From assembly GCF_001949145.1 (NCBI RefSeq), contig NW_019091745.1:163195-227194 (forward strand): a stretch of DNA of 64,000 nucleotides. The letters run 5' to 3'. This document shows, in pieces, positions 21,361 through 34,630 of the stretch. The stretch comes from Acanthaster planci (Eukaryota > Echinodermata > Asteroidea > Valvatida > Acanthasteridae). Position 1 is the first letter of the stretch, and each line of letters opens with the position of its first letter. Under the pieces are notes generated by a model. It worked only from the letters and a program-made list of their open reading frames with translations. It was not told the DNA's origin and searched no databases. Both the position numbers and the translations under genes were made by a program.

Positions 21361-21721
21361 AGGACGAAGGTTAAGTTTTGGTAATTTTAAATGCAGAAAC
21401 ATCCAAAGTCTAATCTCTCTAAAACTCCAGAGACATTATCAGCGGTGTGGCGGGGGGGGGGGCGCACGCCCTCCATGAAATATCGTCGCCCCCACTTGAT
21501 GTGATATCTATTATGTACATGTATATGTCCAACATCCAGTCAACCCCGCCTCCACTTTAGCGTGAACCCCCCCCATCAGAATCCTGGCTACGCCGGGATA
21601 ACACTCCTAATTTTGTTTCCATGTGACCCTTACACGCTTCCATAATATTTCCGCAGATTTAAACAGATTTTGACTGGGGATGTTTCTACATTTGAAATTA
21701 CCAAAACTCGACCTTCGTCCT
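21361..21721. mobile_element. MITE-like element with 44-bp inverted ends
   Basis: Positions 21361-21404 (AGGACGAAGG...GAAACATCC) match the reverse complement of 21678-21721 at 40 of 44 positions by my count. The interior is non-coding, holds a G run at about 21452, and includes the phrase CCTGGCTACGCC. The element is 361 bases as delimited. No clear target duplication was found, so the boundaries may lie further out. Confidence 0.6.
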
Positions 21722-24700
21722 AGAAATGATGTTCGAAAGACTTCGGTCCATTAATGTAAAGGTAATATGCAACATTAGGAGAAAAGCCAGGGGAAATTAT
21801 CGTTCAGAAAAAGGGAAGGAAATGGACAGCTACAAAATATAACGGATGAATAGGCTTAGGCAGATCACTTAAAACTCCAAGTACTACTGAAGGGGAACTG
21901 GCTTCACTTCAAAATATTCTTTGATGTGCCACTTAGCACAATTTTCTACGAGATAATGTCATAAAGCCTTTTGTTATGTTTGTCATACCAGTCTATTAAA
22001 GCATTTATTACTGACTAAAAGGGGAATAAGTAGGCCGCCGATTTCAGCAGTGACTTGGGCCATGAGGGTCAGCCGGCAGTGGGGGAATTGTAATAGGTAG
22101 TAACGGGAGATTGGCCTTCCCAGCTGTCACTTAATCACAGCTTGGAGAAGAGAAAACTTCTCGAGGAGAGAACTTTTTCCCTCCTCCTTTCCTTTCCGAC
22201 TACTAATTCTAGTGTTTTTATTAAGCAGAAAAGAGACTGAAAGTTCCAAATTTTAATCGTACGTCAAGCAGATTCCGTAATTAAATAGTTAGTAACAGTA
22301 ACAAAATAAATAACCTCACAAAGATTAAAGAAGGAAATTTATATATGCACACAACCCAACCCGGTACGCTCCAACCGGACTTGGTATCCCAGGTAAGTTC
22401 CCGCCGGGGAAAATGATTAGCGACTTTATTTGGTAAATCATTATTTAACCCTCGTATGTTCCAACCGGGGCCGTTGTTTTATCTTATTGGTAATATTATT
22501 ACGGGCCTGATCAGCCTGAAGGCAAGGCTATCCAGTTCAGTGTTGGTTCGTGGTTTTTACGAGGTTGGTCGACCAACAGGGATTGGTGATTTGGTGTGTC
22601 AGATGGCACAGTTATGTTTATGAAGAGCCCGCTGAGCCAGGCAATACGATTATCGGCGGGATGGCGGTTTCTGGTGGACTCCTCGAAAAGGGTGATTGAT
22701 AAATTGAAGTAGCAGAGTATCTGGACAGTGGTTGCTACATGTTTGTTTGCCTGTCGTATGTCAGTTGGTGGCCCTGTGTTTGGTAACCAACCCCTTGCCT
22801 GCACAATATTATCAGTGCTAGTAGTTTCTTCTTGAGTAATCTGTGACACCGATAAAACAATATTGAAGCTGTGGCAGAATCGTATTGATTGCGTCCCTCT
22901 GTGTGTAATGAATAATGCGTTCAATTCAACGGTACCTTTTGGACAGAACTGTATTAATATGACTGGTTCCCGCCCCCATTTCAGAGAGCCTATTCAAAGT
23001 AAGTAAGAATAGAATAATGTAGGGACGTAAACCAATCTAATCTACGAACTACCAGTGGGTAGAGCTTCGTACACGACTGTTTCGCAAAATGACAGATGTC
23101 AACGCATGTGGGACCTATTTGGTCTCCTAACAAAAAAGGATTGATACAAGTATTGCATAAAAACAACCAAAAAAAAAAATGAATGTTTAGCATTTGTACG
23201 TGCAATGGTAAGACATAAAATGTTCCATTCCACTTGAATAAAAACCTGTACATGTCCCCTCATGAAAATATTCTTACCATTGCGCTTACAAATATCCATT
23301 ATTTGTATACTAATATTAAGACAATGAATGAAGTGGGTTGTCCTGTACTTTGACCTGTTGGACAATTTATGGACTGACAAACGACGACAAAGTACGATAA
23401 GGGACAGTTACAGACCAGCAGGATATATATCTTAGACATTTCTGGATGTATATGAATTATTAAAAGATTGCGAATAAGACATTAAAATGTGTTTCAGTTG
23501 TGTGATAGAGGTAGAGTTAAAAAGCTTCAAGGAGAATATTAGACTGTTGCTGAAATTAGTACTTAGTCAATATTTTTCTTCCAGATGCTTCTAGTTTAAT
23601 GACAAAAAGGAGTTTTTGCTTAATCATATATCTTTTTAATTCAAAGAAAAAAATCAGTTGAAATATGAAAGCAACTGACTATTCATATCATGTATATATG
23701 AAAAATTTTGAGGCTAAAATAGTTAAGATCATGCATTGAAATGTAATATTTCAAAATTGGCAAATAAGGTCTGGTGTGATTTCGATAACCAAGCACTAGA
23801 TACTATTTTATCCATCTAGGATGGAATAGTTTAAGGATAGTGGAAGGATAAGTAAATTATAGAGTTCTTAAGATATTTTTGGGTTCGCAAAACCAAAGGT
23901 GATTCATTTTGCCAGTGGTTTTAAATGTGTTACTGGCCATGTCAGAACGTGCATCTTCCATGAGGTTGGGCTGTCAACAATAATAATTTCTGTGAAACCA
24001 GTGCCATTTACTTTTTCTAAGCTAATGCCATGACGGACTAAAGGAAATGTTTGAGTATATTTCTTCTGTCTTAGACAAAAAAACACAAAATAATTTGAAT
24101 TAAGAACATCAAATTACAGTTTCTATGCCAACCGCGCGTATCTTCATGGGTTTAACATTTAAGAGGAATATTATTATACAGCTGCATCTGCATTATTATG
24201 AGTGTACTTTGAACTTGTGTCATCTGAAAATAAAGAAAAAAGATATAATGTCACATGTATCAGCGACGTTACTAATATTTACAAATAAAACAATTTTGTT
24301 AGATTTGATGAAATAAGTTTTAACAAATCAAATCCGAGTCATTTCAACCAGGTTGAATTGTTTATTATCCATAACACGTTTTTATATCGTTTGCAGAGCA
24401 ATTATCATTTTTTTTCATCTCTTTCGACTTGATACACGCAGCGTTTATGATGTATATTTGGACCAGTCAATCAGTCCTACGGTGCAGTGGTTGGGAAGCA
24501 TGGTGTCTGGGTGTGGAATATGCATTGCTTAACGAAGAAAGAGTTTATAACAGTCGCAGCTAGCGGGTTCTGCTGCTGAAGATCTCAGCCGTGTAATGAC
24601 AGATTTAACTTATACTTGGTATGTCTTCAGAAAAGAACATTTTTGTACAATTTGTAAACTTTCACCCCTTAAACAAACCACTTGTGATTCCGATCGTTAA

Positions 24701-26999
24701 TTATTTGTATTGCCACTCAATTTTGAGATCTATTTCCCAACAAGGTTGAAGAGACCATGTAACAGAAATGTTTACTGATTCAGAGAAAAAATGGTTGCAT
24801 TGTTCCTTCAATTCGAAAGACAGGTAAGCCTAAAAGCCTATGAAGTTGGTTTCAAAATTTGAGCGAGATATCAAGCCATAGGCTCGGCATAAAGTGTAAG
24901 AAAGTATTCATCCAAACGAGGAATGTTTACCCCCAGTATCTTTTCAGCTAAGCACATTAGTCATTCGGTCAAGTTTCATCACTTTTTTCAAAGATTGATA
25001 GTGCAAGTATTTTTGTTTTATTTTTCGAACTGATGACAATGTACAAAAGACAGTAAGTGCATTTCGAAAATATAAAATCTACCATTCTACTTAATCATTG
25101 TCGCCGCTTCTTCCTAAAACAAATTCCCATGAAAATCATTCGTAATTAATCAGTGCAAAAAAAAATAAACCACATTCTGCTGTCAATTTTATTGTAATTC
25201 CGTGCTACTATTATACTACTAGAAACGTTTTAACAAGTTCAATTTTTTTTTACTTCTTGTCTTCAACCTGTTTATAATGAATTAGTCGTTGTATATTCTC
25301 AAAAATGTGGCACAGTAGTTAATAATTTTAAGCTTTGTAACATCTGGATTGGAAAATGTCACATTCTTCAACACCTGCTCAACTATTCGTCAGCTCATTT
25401 GCAATATGTTTGTTGACTTTTTATCCTTACAAAGGTCAGATCGAGTTTTTGACAAAGATAATATTTGTACTACAAATCGTACGAAGGCGTTAATAATTAT
25501 ACACGGACTGTCAAGGAGGACAACGACGGGGGGTTTGCATAGGGCAAATTTGATAAGGCACTGAATAAATTGGACCTTTATTTCAGATGCACAATATAAT
25601 TACTTTTTATAGGGATCTATGCTAACTTCCCTAGATGCAGTGGGAGAAAAATATAGATATTAATTTTTAATTTTCATAATCAAAGGACAAAGACCTACGT
25701 TGTTGAGATAAATATCCTCGAGTCTACATTTAATGCACTTTTGCTTGCTTGCTTAATACGATTATTGTTACATGCAACGTAATTTCCGTCCACTGTGATG
25801 TACTGTTCATGCTTTCAGAAATACTGTAACTATTTATTTGTTTCACTATGAAGATGGCACATTGTGAGATGTTTTTCCACCCAACCACTGAGTATCAATG
25901 AGTTGAGTATCAATGTCTTACATCAATCATATCCTCTAAATCTTCACCTCCATCTCCAAATACTTCGAGTCAATTAAACCCACTTAGTCATTTTCAAAAC
26001 TACCTTGCCGCCTCTGCGTGATATTTTAGCCTGGATAGTCTTACACTTAACACACTCCGGAACCCTAGCGTCAATTTGGAAAGACAAGTACGGAAAAAGT
26101 CCCTAAGGATTTATAACGCACTCTTTACTTGATTGTCAGCACTTACAAGAAGATGGGAGTGGAAAATAAATCAACACGAGGACATCTTCTTCCCCTATAT
26201 CCAGTATTAGCCGTTCAAGTGTTTTAATGGCTCAAGTTTCAAGCATTATATCAAGCAAGTGGAACACAAATTACTGGTGAAAAAAGCTGTTTAAGGAAGA
26301 TGTGTGTCTAATGTGCCTGCAGGCATCACCGCTGTGATTACCTTGCACTTATCATCAGAAAGTACTAGTGGCTGTTGCTGCTATTCTTTATAATGCATTT
26401 AAGTTTTGGCTCAGGTTAAGTATAATTCCATCATTCCGTACATCACCTAATCCTACCCAGCTTTCCATGTATTTGTTGAAGAGCCTTTTGGCCTTTGTGA
26501 CCCCTTGAATTGCTTCCTTTATGGTATTATTCCACTCATTCTGGTATTATTTTACTACTGTTAATCACTCCCACTACCGTGTAAGTGTTTAACACTGCAA
26601 CTTAACCCGGCCATGTAATTTAATGTGCCGAGCGTATATGAGTTTTAGTGCCCTTGATGCGTTCATCCCAGGTAAATGTGTTGGTTTTTAATACATCAAA
26701 AGTATTCAATAAACAGCATCCACTAAAATCAAATATTAGAACGGATCTGCACCTTTTGTAAGACGTTGAACCAAAATGTTTAATTTCACCCGGATGAAAT
26801 CGTGAAAACTATGACCTTCAAAAATAATTTCCGGCCATACTTTTAATTTCAATTAACTGTTGTTGCTTAGGTACGGTATATATACTCTGCATAGATTTTC
26901 TTTGTTTCACGGTGTACTGTAGCAGTCACGGCTCTTCCTTCTCAGCCTTTTGAACAGCAACGTGATGCTTCATCTCAGAGGAGCCCAGGAGAAGCGTGA
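21722..26999. other. Unassigned AT-rich sequence
   Basis: Minus-strand frames at 22511-22924 and 22990-23380, and others, have no recognised domain. A small direct repeat of TCCAACCGG-like words lies at 22367-22465. No gene, RNA or repeat family is supported. Confidence 0.4.
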
Positions 27000-29900
27000 T
27001 ATGCTAACATCTGGGAATGAAGCATTTTTGCCTCCGGAAGTCTTTTCTGATTTGATCTTTAGTTCTGGACCTCAAAAATACATGCAATAGATTTCTCCTC
27101 GATAATCGGAGCCTTAACAAAGTCTATCTATCCGAAAATCAATTCGGTCTGAAACGTCGAGCCGAGTTCCAGCTCATTTACAAAAGAGCTTTCATTAAGA
27201 GGTGTTGATAGAAACAGTTTATACTAAGGGGAAACTATATCAGCAAAGAAGTGAGAAATTAAGAACGTTGTAAGTTTCTCCCTGGCTTGGTTTGTTAATT
27301 GGAACGTGAAGGATATTACTGCGGCAAGCTTTCATGTAGGGGTATAACCAAATACTCTCTCAGGCAACTATGATACCGGGAAATTGTAATTTTAGGTACT
27401 CTTTCCCCTAATACGGTAATAAATGCATTAATGTGTCAATGACCCTGTAACATTGCTGTAAATAAGTTGCCGGAGAGTTTTCATTTTCTACTTTTGACTT
27501 TTGGATTTTGACGACATCTTAATCACTTATAGTCGACTACATTTCGTCGTTGATATCGATCAAATTAGCTGTACAGGACTACACTGTTGAAATATTTATA
27601 ATATTTACGTATTGTCGCTTTTAACAAAAAGTTCATTATGAAACAGAAAAAAATTTCTGTAAGAAGCGGATCACACATCGGTCTCCTCCGAAGCACCGAA
27701 ACCTGTCCTGCAGAAACTCCTAGGTTTCAGTCACTAATGAGTGATCGAAATGTTCAGTCAGAATGTCTCATTGTCACTTTCCTGCAGGTTACGACTTCTC
27801 TCGATTGACAACATTTTCCATTATCAAGGTTGTTGTTTCTGGTATTAGCAGGGGAGAATCTGCGTGGGGGCTGTGCGCAGCAGCCCACAGAATTCAGCTT
27901 AAACTCCCCCTTTCAAATATAAAAAGGCAAGGAATATTTTCAGCCTATACACATTTTCTAGAAACACATTTATTTGTCTGCAAGATGGTAGTTTCTCTCA
28001 GTGGAAACGAATATGACTGTTTTGTCAAAGCCTGAGAGCAAGAGTTGTGTACGCTCTTGCGTGTACATCGGCCCAGGCTTTCCAATCTGCGTCGATTGCC
28101 TCATTTGAGCTCGCCGTTTAATGATGTAGTTAATAATGCTTCAACTAAGCAAGAGCCAGCAGACTGCACTTAAGCTTCACTTTGCTCCGTGAAATGATAT
28201 TTTAAAAACAATATCGAAACAAAGGATGGTCGCCCGTTCAAAACAGGCATTTAAACGCTTTCTGCATTGGCTTGTTCTGTGCAGCCTGGATTAATCTTCC
28301 CTCCAGCCTTTCTCTATAACTGGATTATTTCTACGGTTTAGGGAATTCAGGGTACCAACAACAGAGCACCCTTTAAGAGTCGGCGAGAGGATTTCTGAAG
28401 CTTGGTGCAAAGGTTTTGAAACACACGTTTGAGCTATTACTTAAAAGAATTCCAGAAACTGAGGATGATATCAATAAGAAACATCACTGCTGTCCACAAA
28501 ATTCTGATTATTGAGGAACGACTTCTACACAGGTTTGAATATTAGCATTGAAAGTCACATGGCAAAAAATTAAAAAAATAATAATTTGTCTGGACACTGG
28601 ATCTGTTAGAAAAGAGACTGATCTATATATACACGACGAATCAATACCTACAGCCCAATTCGACCAATAAACAGGCAGAACTCATACAGAAAACTGATCA
28701 GAGTGTCAAAGGTTTGTAAAATCGTGTCCGAATCAACTGACTACTGCCCGGAAATAGCACACGCATCTAAAGGAGATGATAAAAGTCGCTAGCAAGTGGC
28801 TTCTGTAGACACCAATGTTCTTTCCGGACGCAGCCATAACACTTCGACTCGGCCTTATAGAGTCTAAGGTGGTCATCATAGGCATTGACAGAAAAACTGT
28901 CTTTGGTTAAAAATATCTGCGACTGTCTGCGAACTGTAATGGTATTCATTTAACTCATACGCTATGTTGTCGCAATCTCTCTATCGTCCTCTTAAAAGGA
29001 GATGGATTGATTGATACTCGAGGATAGCATGTCTGTTAATGCACTTGATCCATTTGCCTGCGTGCCTGCCGCGTCCTAAGTAGAATAAATGTAAACATAT
29101 CCGACGGGCAAAGAAGGCTTGATCCATCCTTGTTCCATTTCAGTTCGACCACGCCCTATGGCTGATTGCATCAGCGAGCCCTTCATGCTTCCAGGATGTA
29201 ACCTTTTATGGCTCATTTTAATGGACAAGGCGCTAACTGCTTGTCAAAACAAAACGACCTGCTTTTATAGTTTTGCAGAAAACGAGAGTAAATTGTCCAT
29301 ATTGGCACGGCGTATATTCCATACCACTGACAGCTATTTTCAACTTTTTTCTTTTAAATATTCATTCATACTTAACTGACTTTGGTTAAAATAACCAAAG
29401 AATATATCGTCACAGACGGCTTTAACATGACTGCTACATTACAAGCTCAAGTGAAAGTTCTGAGTTTCCACTTAATAATGTTAAGGGCAGATCCAATGGG
29501 TCCATCTCCTCCCAAAAAAGGCGCCTTTTTTCTTTATCGTTTCCCTTCTTCAAAAAGCAGCCCCAAATATGTTTCTTGCTGGTTTATCAGCAAAATGGAA
29601 ATAACAAAGAGTGTTCATATTGCATTTTTGTTAGTTGTGGTTTTAAACAAATCGACCGCGCAGTAACAAGCGTATTTTGTTATTTGGCGAGATATCGTTA
29701 CTTTTTGCCTAACCTTAGTAGCGTAGCCGGGATGCGTGGCAGAATTATACGGGCTAGAGAAATTGAGAGCACAGTTGGAACCCGGATAAAATCAAAGTGG
29801 GATGGTAGTAGATAACAGACGCAAAACCACGACAGTATTATTATATGACAAAATACTGGGATGGCATGAAAAAGGTAATGAAAGCATTGTGTATTTTGCT

Positions 29901-31756
29901 ACAAAAATATTCCCAAATCGACTATTAATGACAAGTGCCTTCGTGATCTAATCCCTTAATCAGAAACGGGAATTCCATTTTGCAACAGGTAAAAAAAACC
30001 TTGGCTATACTTCTCCCTGACCTATGAAGTAATCTTATTACCTTTTTGGCACTGTTACATTATTGGACATCCATTAAATGTCTGTGGGTCTGTTTATTTT
30101 GGTTAATTAGATGTCCGAAAATACAAGCGAAATTGTCAAAAGGCCTAAATTACCAAATGGTACTACAGCATTGGGTACCAACATGGTTGCAGTCTTCGCA
30201 CCCAAACGAATTTCTTCAAACGTTTTATCAGTTTTCATTATCAGCTTGCAGTAGTGGTACCATAAACACGTTTCATCTATCTCGTTTCAAACACCCAATA
30301 TATATAAATGCCAATACGGTAACTGAGTATAGCTATCAGGAATTTCTTCCTCTTCTGGGATCAGAAAAATTTGATCTGAGCAGCCTTTGTTCCAAATTTT
30401 TTTACACGAAATGCTCTCTCTCCAACGAATTATCACCAGTTGGTATACGTGCGCATAATCACACAAAATGCCCTGGGGTTCGGGCACCGAGTTCGCCCGC
30501 TCTCCAAGTGTGTGCGGACAGAAGCAGGTCGAATTTACCCGTCTAGATCTCACTGCCACTTTTGAATGCCAACTTAAATTTGCAATTCAGGATAAGGAAA
30601 TGGTTTATATGCCGCCCGTGGAAACAAAACGGTAAATATTAATAGTTGCGTTAGTCTGCGTTAGTTAATTTTTAGGTTATGAAATGGTTGTGTACAGATA
30701 TGCTGGTAGCTGACATGTACTTCAAGTATTTGGCAAAATAAAGCTTCATATATTTACAATGGTTTTATAAAAAGATTATCATGAGATTATACTCAGTATT
30801 ATAATTAGTACACCAGAGCTTGGTCCTAGTTAAATGGGTAAAAAAGATTAAAAATATTACACCGAATCAAAATCATTTAAACATCGTGCACATGTAGGTT
30901 TTTACTTATTCCTGTACACTTTGAAACCTTAGTATGGAAAAATCATTGGATGTTAATTTCTAATTCGTCATCTGTTAAACATGTCTCCATTTCAATAAAG
31001 TGATAAAGCACTGTCTTATGGAAATCCTTTTTCATCAAAAGAGGTCAAATTTATAATAAATATGAAGTGTCAACTGGCCATCAATTTAGTAGCCGTCAGT
31101 GGTGGAGAGTGGAAAAATTGAGACGCCTTAGAGACAAATCTTGTATCTAAAGGAGTTTGGTTTAGCAGAGGAAAATTGTCGTCATAACATAATTATCGGG
31201 AACATATTGAAACTCAATTTTGAATTTTTCAAACGAACCTAATAGAAACCGCATCACAGCGCTGTACTGCTAACTTAGATACAATGTTCTTTTTATAAAT
31301 GTGCAACATCGGAAAAAGTCAATGACAAAGTTTTTTAAGGACTTTCTGACAGCCAGTGCGGATAAAAACATAAAGCTAGTTTAACAATTGTGGGGTGACC
31401 AAAAAAATCAAATTTAGAAATTAAAAAGATCAAAATTTTGCCTTGTAGTGTTTACCACTGATAAGTTTTGTAAAGAAAAGGCAAAGAAAAAAGGAACAAT
31501 GTCTAAAAATACTAATATAGGAAAACATTAATAAGAGGCAATTCCAAGACTGTTGGACGTTCTTTAAATCCCTGCATGGTAGACCAAAAATATTTAGCGT
31601 TCCTTTCAAGAGTATTACACTTCAAAATATACCTTGAAATCCCTTTGCAAAAGAAGTAGAAATTTTCGGTGCGTCTTCATTTACACTGTTATCTTTCTTT
31701 TCATATCTGTCAAAAGAGTGCAGTCAGTACCTTCTTCAACTGTCTCACGGATTTAT
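27000..31756. other. Unassigned sequence
   Basis: Frames at 27763-28035, 29119-29815 and 30046-30546 were inspected. The last is the longest at 166 codons but overlaps a minus-strand frame and shows no domain. No supported gene. Confidence 0.4.
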
Positions 31757-31807
31757 GGTGGCTTGACAGGCAACGATTCTTTAAAAAGCGTTGCCCGCCA
31801 AGCCACC
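31757..31807. repeat. 19-bp-arm hairpin
   Basis: The left arm 31757-31775 (GGTGGCTTGACAGGCAACG) pairs with 31789-31807 at 17 of 19 positions, with a 13-base loop. On the minus strand both mismatches would be G-U wobbles, giving a continuous stem in RNA. Confidence 0.65.
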
Positions 31808-32411
31808 AGCAGTTTTAATACCAAGCGAGACATTTCATGGAATGTTCATTACTTTCACCATCATGTTGTTGCATGCGACGAACGTTACCTCCCCCTTCTC
31901 TTTGTACTTCTTTGTTATTTTGCCATTTTCCCCCATGGCTCCCTGTCTCGAACTATGACACTGAGTAATAATTATTATCAAGTAATATATCACATTTAAC
32001 ATTCAATGGCAAGTTATTGTAATTTTTCAAAATAAGTGTTCCTAATGCATACCTTCATTATTCCTTCATTAAGTGCCTCTGCAGTTTTCTGGCCTTTTCT
32101 CAATCGTTTGTCTTGTTGACAGTACTGAACCCTAAACCACGAGTATACTCAGAACAAAAATCAGCCACAAATCTAAGCCGTCTTAGGTTACAATCTATAC
32201 AAAGAACATGTACATGCATTCCATTTCAGAGTCACTATAACCGACTTTAAGGAATCTAAATGACATTGTGTAATGATCTTCGAAACGGACTTACGTTATT
32301 CTTTCAAGTCATTTTAATCACTAACAAGTGCCTTTCCTTTCTCAAAACCTGTTTAAAAGTTCGAAAATTACATGCATTATCTATAGCGGCAACGGCCTAA
32401 CTAGGGTCTAA
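31808..32411. other. Unassigned sequence
   Basis: Spacer between two hairpins. No coding or repeat signal was recognised. Confidence 0.4.
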
Positions 32412-32471
32412 CTGTCACGCACGGGGTTCAGAGGTGGTAGCATTACCACCCCTGAACCCCTTGCCTGACAG
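32412..32471. repeat. 60-base hairpin with 4-base loop
   Basis: The inner arms 32423-32439 and 32444-32460 pair at 16 of 17 positions around the loop GCAT. The outer arms 32412-32422 and 32461-32471 extend the stem at 9 of 11. The single inner mismatch would be a G-U wobble on the minus strand. It may be a degenerate palindromic element or an expressed stem-loop. Confidence 0.65.
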
Positions 32472-34506
32472 TGAGGGCGAGTCTGTGTGTGTGAGGGGGG
32501 GGGTCAAACTAGCTTTTAGGCATCTTGTGTAGGAATATAAATTAATTGCAATTCTAAATGGTTGACTATGGGCAAATGGGGCTAGAGCCCCCCACCCTAT
32601 AGGTTATCTCATAGTTACACCAAATTTAGCTTACAAATATAGAATTGATACGAGGACTGAACGATTCTAGCTCTGAAGACTTATATCAAGTAAACCAGGC
32701 CTCACAAAATGAAAATTATGTAAAGCTTCTTAATTTAACTGACTAAAACGGAAGAAGGGTTCTCTTTTCTTCCTGTTTTTGTTATCCTTTTCATTGGAGC
32801 ATCTGCGGATGTGCTTTCAGTTCAATTGCACAGTGACGGAGTTCCAATTTTTCATGTGATGCAAAATGATAACCACAACTACAAAAGATGACTCCCTGTG
32901 ACAGGACAACAGTAAGATGGGAGACAACGTTGAATTCAGAAATGCTGGAATTGTACGAAAGCAGAAAGTTTAGAGCTACTTTTCCGCTGAACATAACCAT
33001 GAAAAAGCTACCGGGGGTAGTTTTATTTTATTCTTCAAATTTGCAATTTATTTATGGCTCCCATAACATATGTAGGGGGGCACAATTCTTGAGTTTAGGA
33101 ATCTTTATTTTCATTCTTTCCATCGAATTCTTCTGCTCGGCCTTTTTTCAACTACCCTTGTAATAATTTTGGTACGTGTTCAGACGTCAACCGATTAGGT
33201 CTACAGGCGTCACCAGTGGCTTTGTGGTTTTAGCCAATCATTTCGATATAAAGGAGTCGCTGGTTGGGATTTTGTAACATAAACTCTTTTTAAAGTGTGA
33301 TTTCGCTCCATAGCAAATCGGTGTACCCAAACAAGAAGGTCTTTTACCTTTAATCCCGTTTCAAATGTCGTGCTTATGCTGTGTCGAAAAGCACGGCGTA
33401 AGCACAGCAGTTTTAAACGTCGAACTTAATTTAAAAATCCTGGTCAAACTTAAATAAATCCAACGTTGCAGACCAGTACAGCACGACATGTAATTTTGCG
33501 ATTTTTCGGCCTGAGTCACAAAGGAAACGAATTTAGCTTGGACGAGCACTACTAGTACTGTTATCTCAAAATATTCGAGGCCTTTTTATTCTTTTGTGGT
33601 TCCCGGCGATCTTGCAGTGACCTCTCAAAAATTTTATCACCTGGGTACACAGTCCGATATCATTTCGGAGTATTTTTCCGACATTTAGTTTCAAAGGCCA
33701 CCTTTGAGTTTATCTTATCTCATATCAAGCAGGAACTTGAAAGAGAAATGGTGTAACTGAAACCCCAGTCTCCCCAGAGCTCTGTCTAGCAATCTGCTCC
33801 GTGCGTTTCCAGAAAAGTCCATTTTAGTCGCCATATTTGTTGATGCATTTGTCGATGATTATTTCTCAACACTACTACACTTTGTGAACATGAACATTCT
33901 TAATTATCAACGATGTTTAAGACCAATTTCGAATAGAAATTGTATTCGACTTGGCAGTAGCACGACGTCTGAAACCACACGGTGCTTCTGCCGTACTTAA
34001 TGGCATGGCGACCCTGCAGAGCAAAAATCCTCTGCCGTGCCGAAATCAATTTGCCGAGCCAAATTTGTTTCAAACATCGTGCCCACGCGACGCCAAATAC
34101 AAAAGTCAAGTTGAATTTTACTCGATACAACATAAGCATGTCGTTTGAGCCTTGAGATCTTTTGTGCATGGTTTGGACTCCCCGAAGGCATTTCCGATTT
34201 ATTGTGGGAGGGGGGTCCCACGTACGATGTCTTCCGCCCTCTAACAAAACGAAGCATGACACGTTAATATGTCAATCGCAGAACTAAAGAGTATTCTCAA
34301 ACGAGTTCATACTTTTTCCCGGAGCAAATAAGGAAAATTGTGTGTCTTCATCCGGCGACAAGTGGTTAACAACATGTGAAACACTTAGATTTGCTTCCTG
34401 TAAACAGGGGAAAAAGTTTATGATTCACTGCAAGGGAAACTCACTCTGATTACAAACATGAGAAACAAAAATAAATAGGGAAACACAGATTAGTTGTATT
34501 TTTGCA
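32472..34506. other. Unassigned sequence
   Basis: Frames at 32791-33163, 33361-33549 and 33900-34262 show no domain. A weak inverted pair (GTGCTTATGCTGTG with CACGGCGTAAGCAC) lies at about 33369-33405. Near 34399, AACAGGGGAAAAAG repeats a word of the palindrome that follows. Confidence 0.4.
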
Positions 34507-34630
34507 CCAGAGTTGCATAATCAAACAAGATGAATACATGTATTTCTTTTTCCCCTGTTAGAAGCCATAAATATCTGGATATTTATGACTTCTAACAGGG
34601 GAAAAAGAAATTATGATTATGCAACTCTGG
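34507..34630. repeat. Near-perfect 124-bp palindrome
   Basis: The outer arms 34507-34523 and 34614-34630 pair 17 of 17 (CCAGAGTTGCATAATCA). The inner arms 34544-34574 and 34579-34609 pair 30 of 31 around the loop CTGG. The left side has a 20-base unpaired spacer and the right side 4 bases. It is non-coding and could be a foldback MITE or a pre-miRNA-like stem. Confidence 0.8.

Noticed and set aside
30046-30546. 166-codon plus-strand frame
   Set aside because: No recognisable domain, overlapped by a minus-strand frame, and no supporting splice or promoter context. Length alone is not enough in stop-poor DNA.
33369-33410. Inverted pair GTGCTTATGCTGTG / CACGGCGTAAGCAC
   Set aside because: Too short and imperfect to call an element. 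It is mentioned only within the surrounding region.
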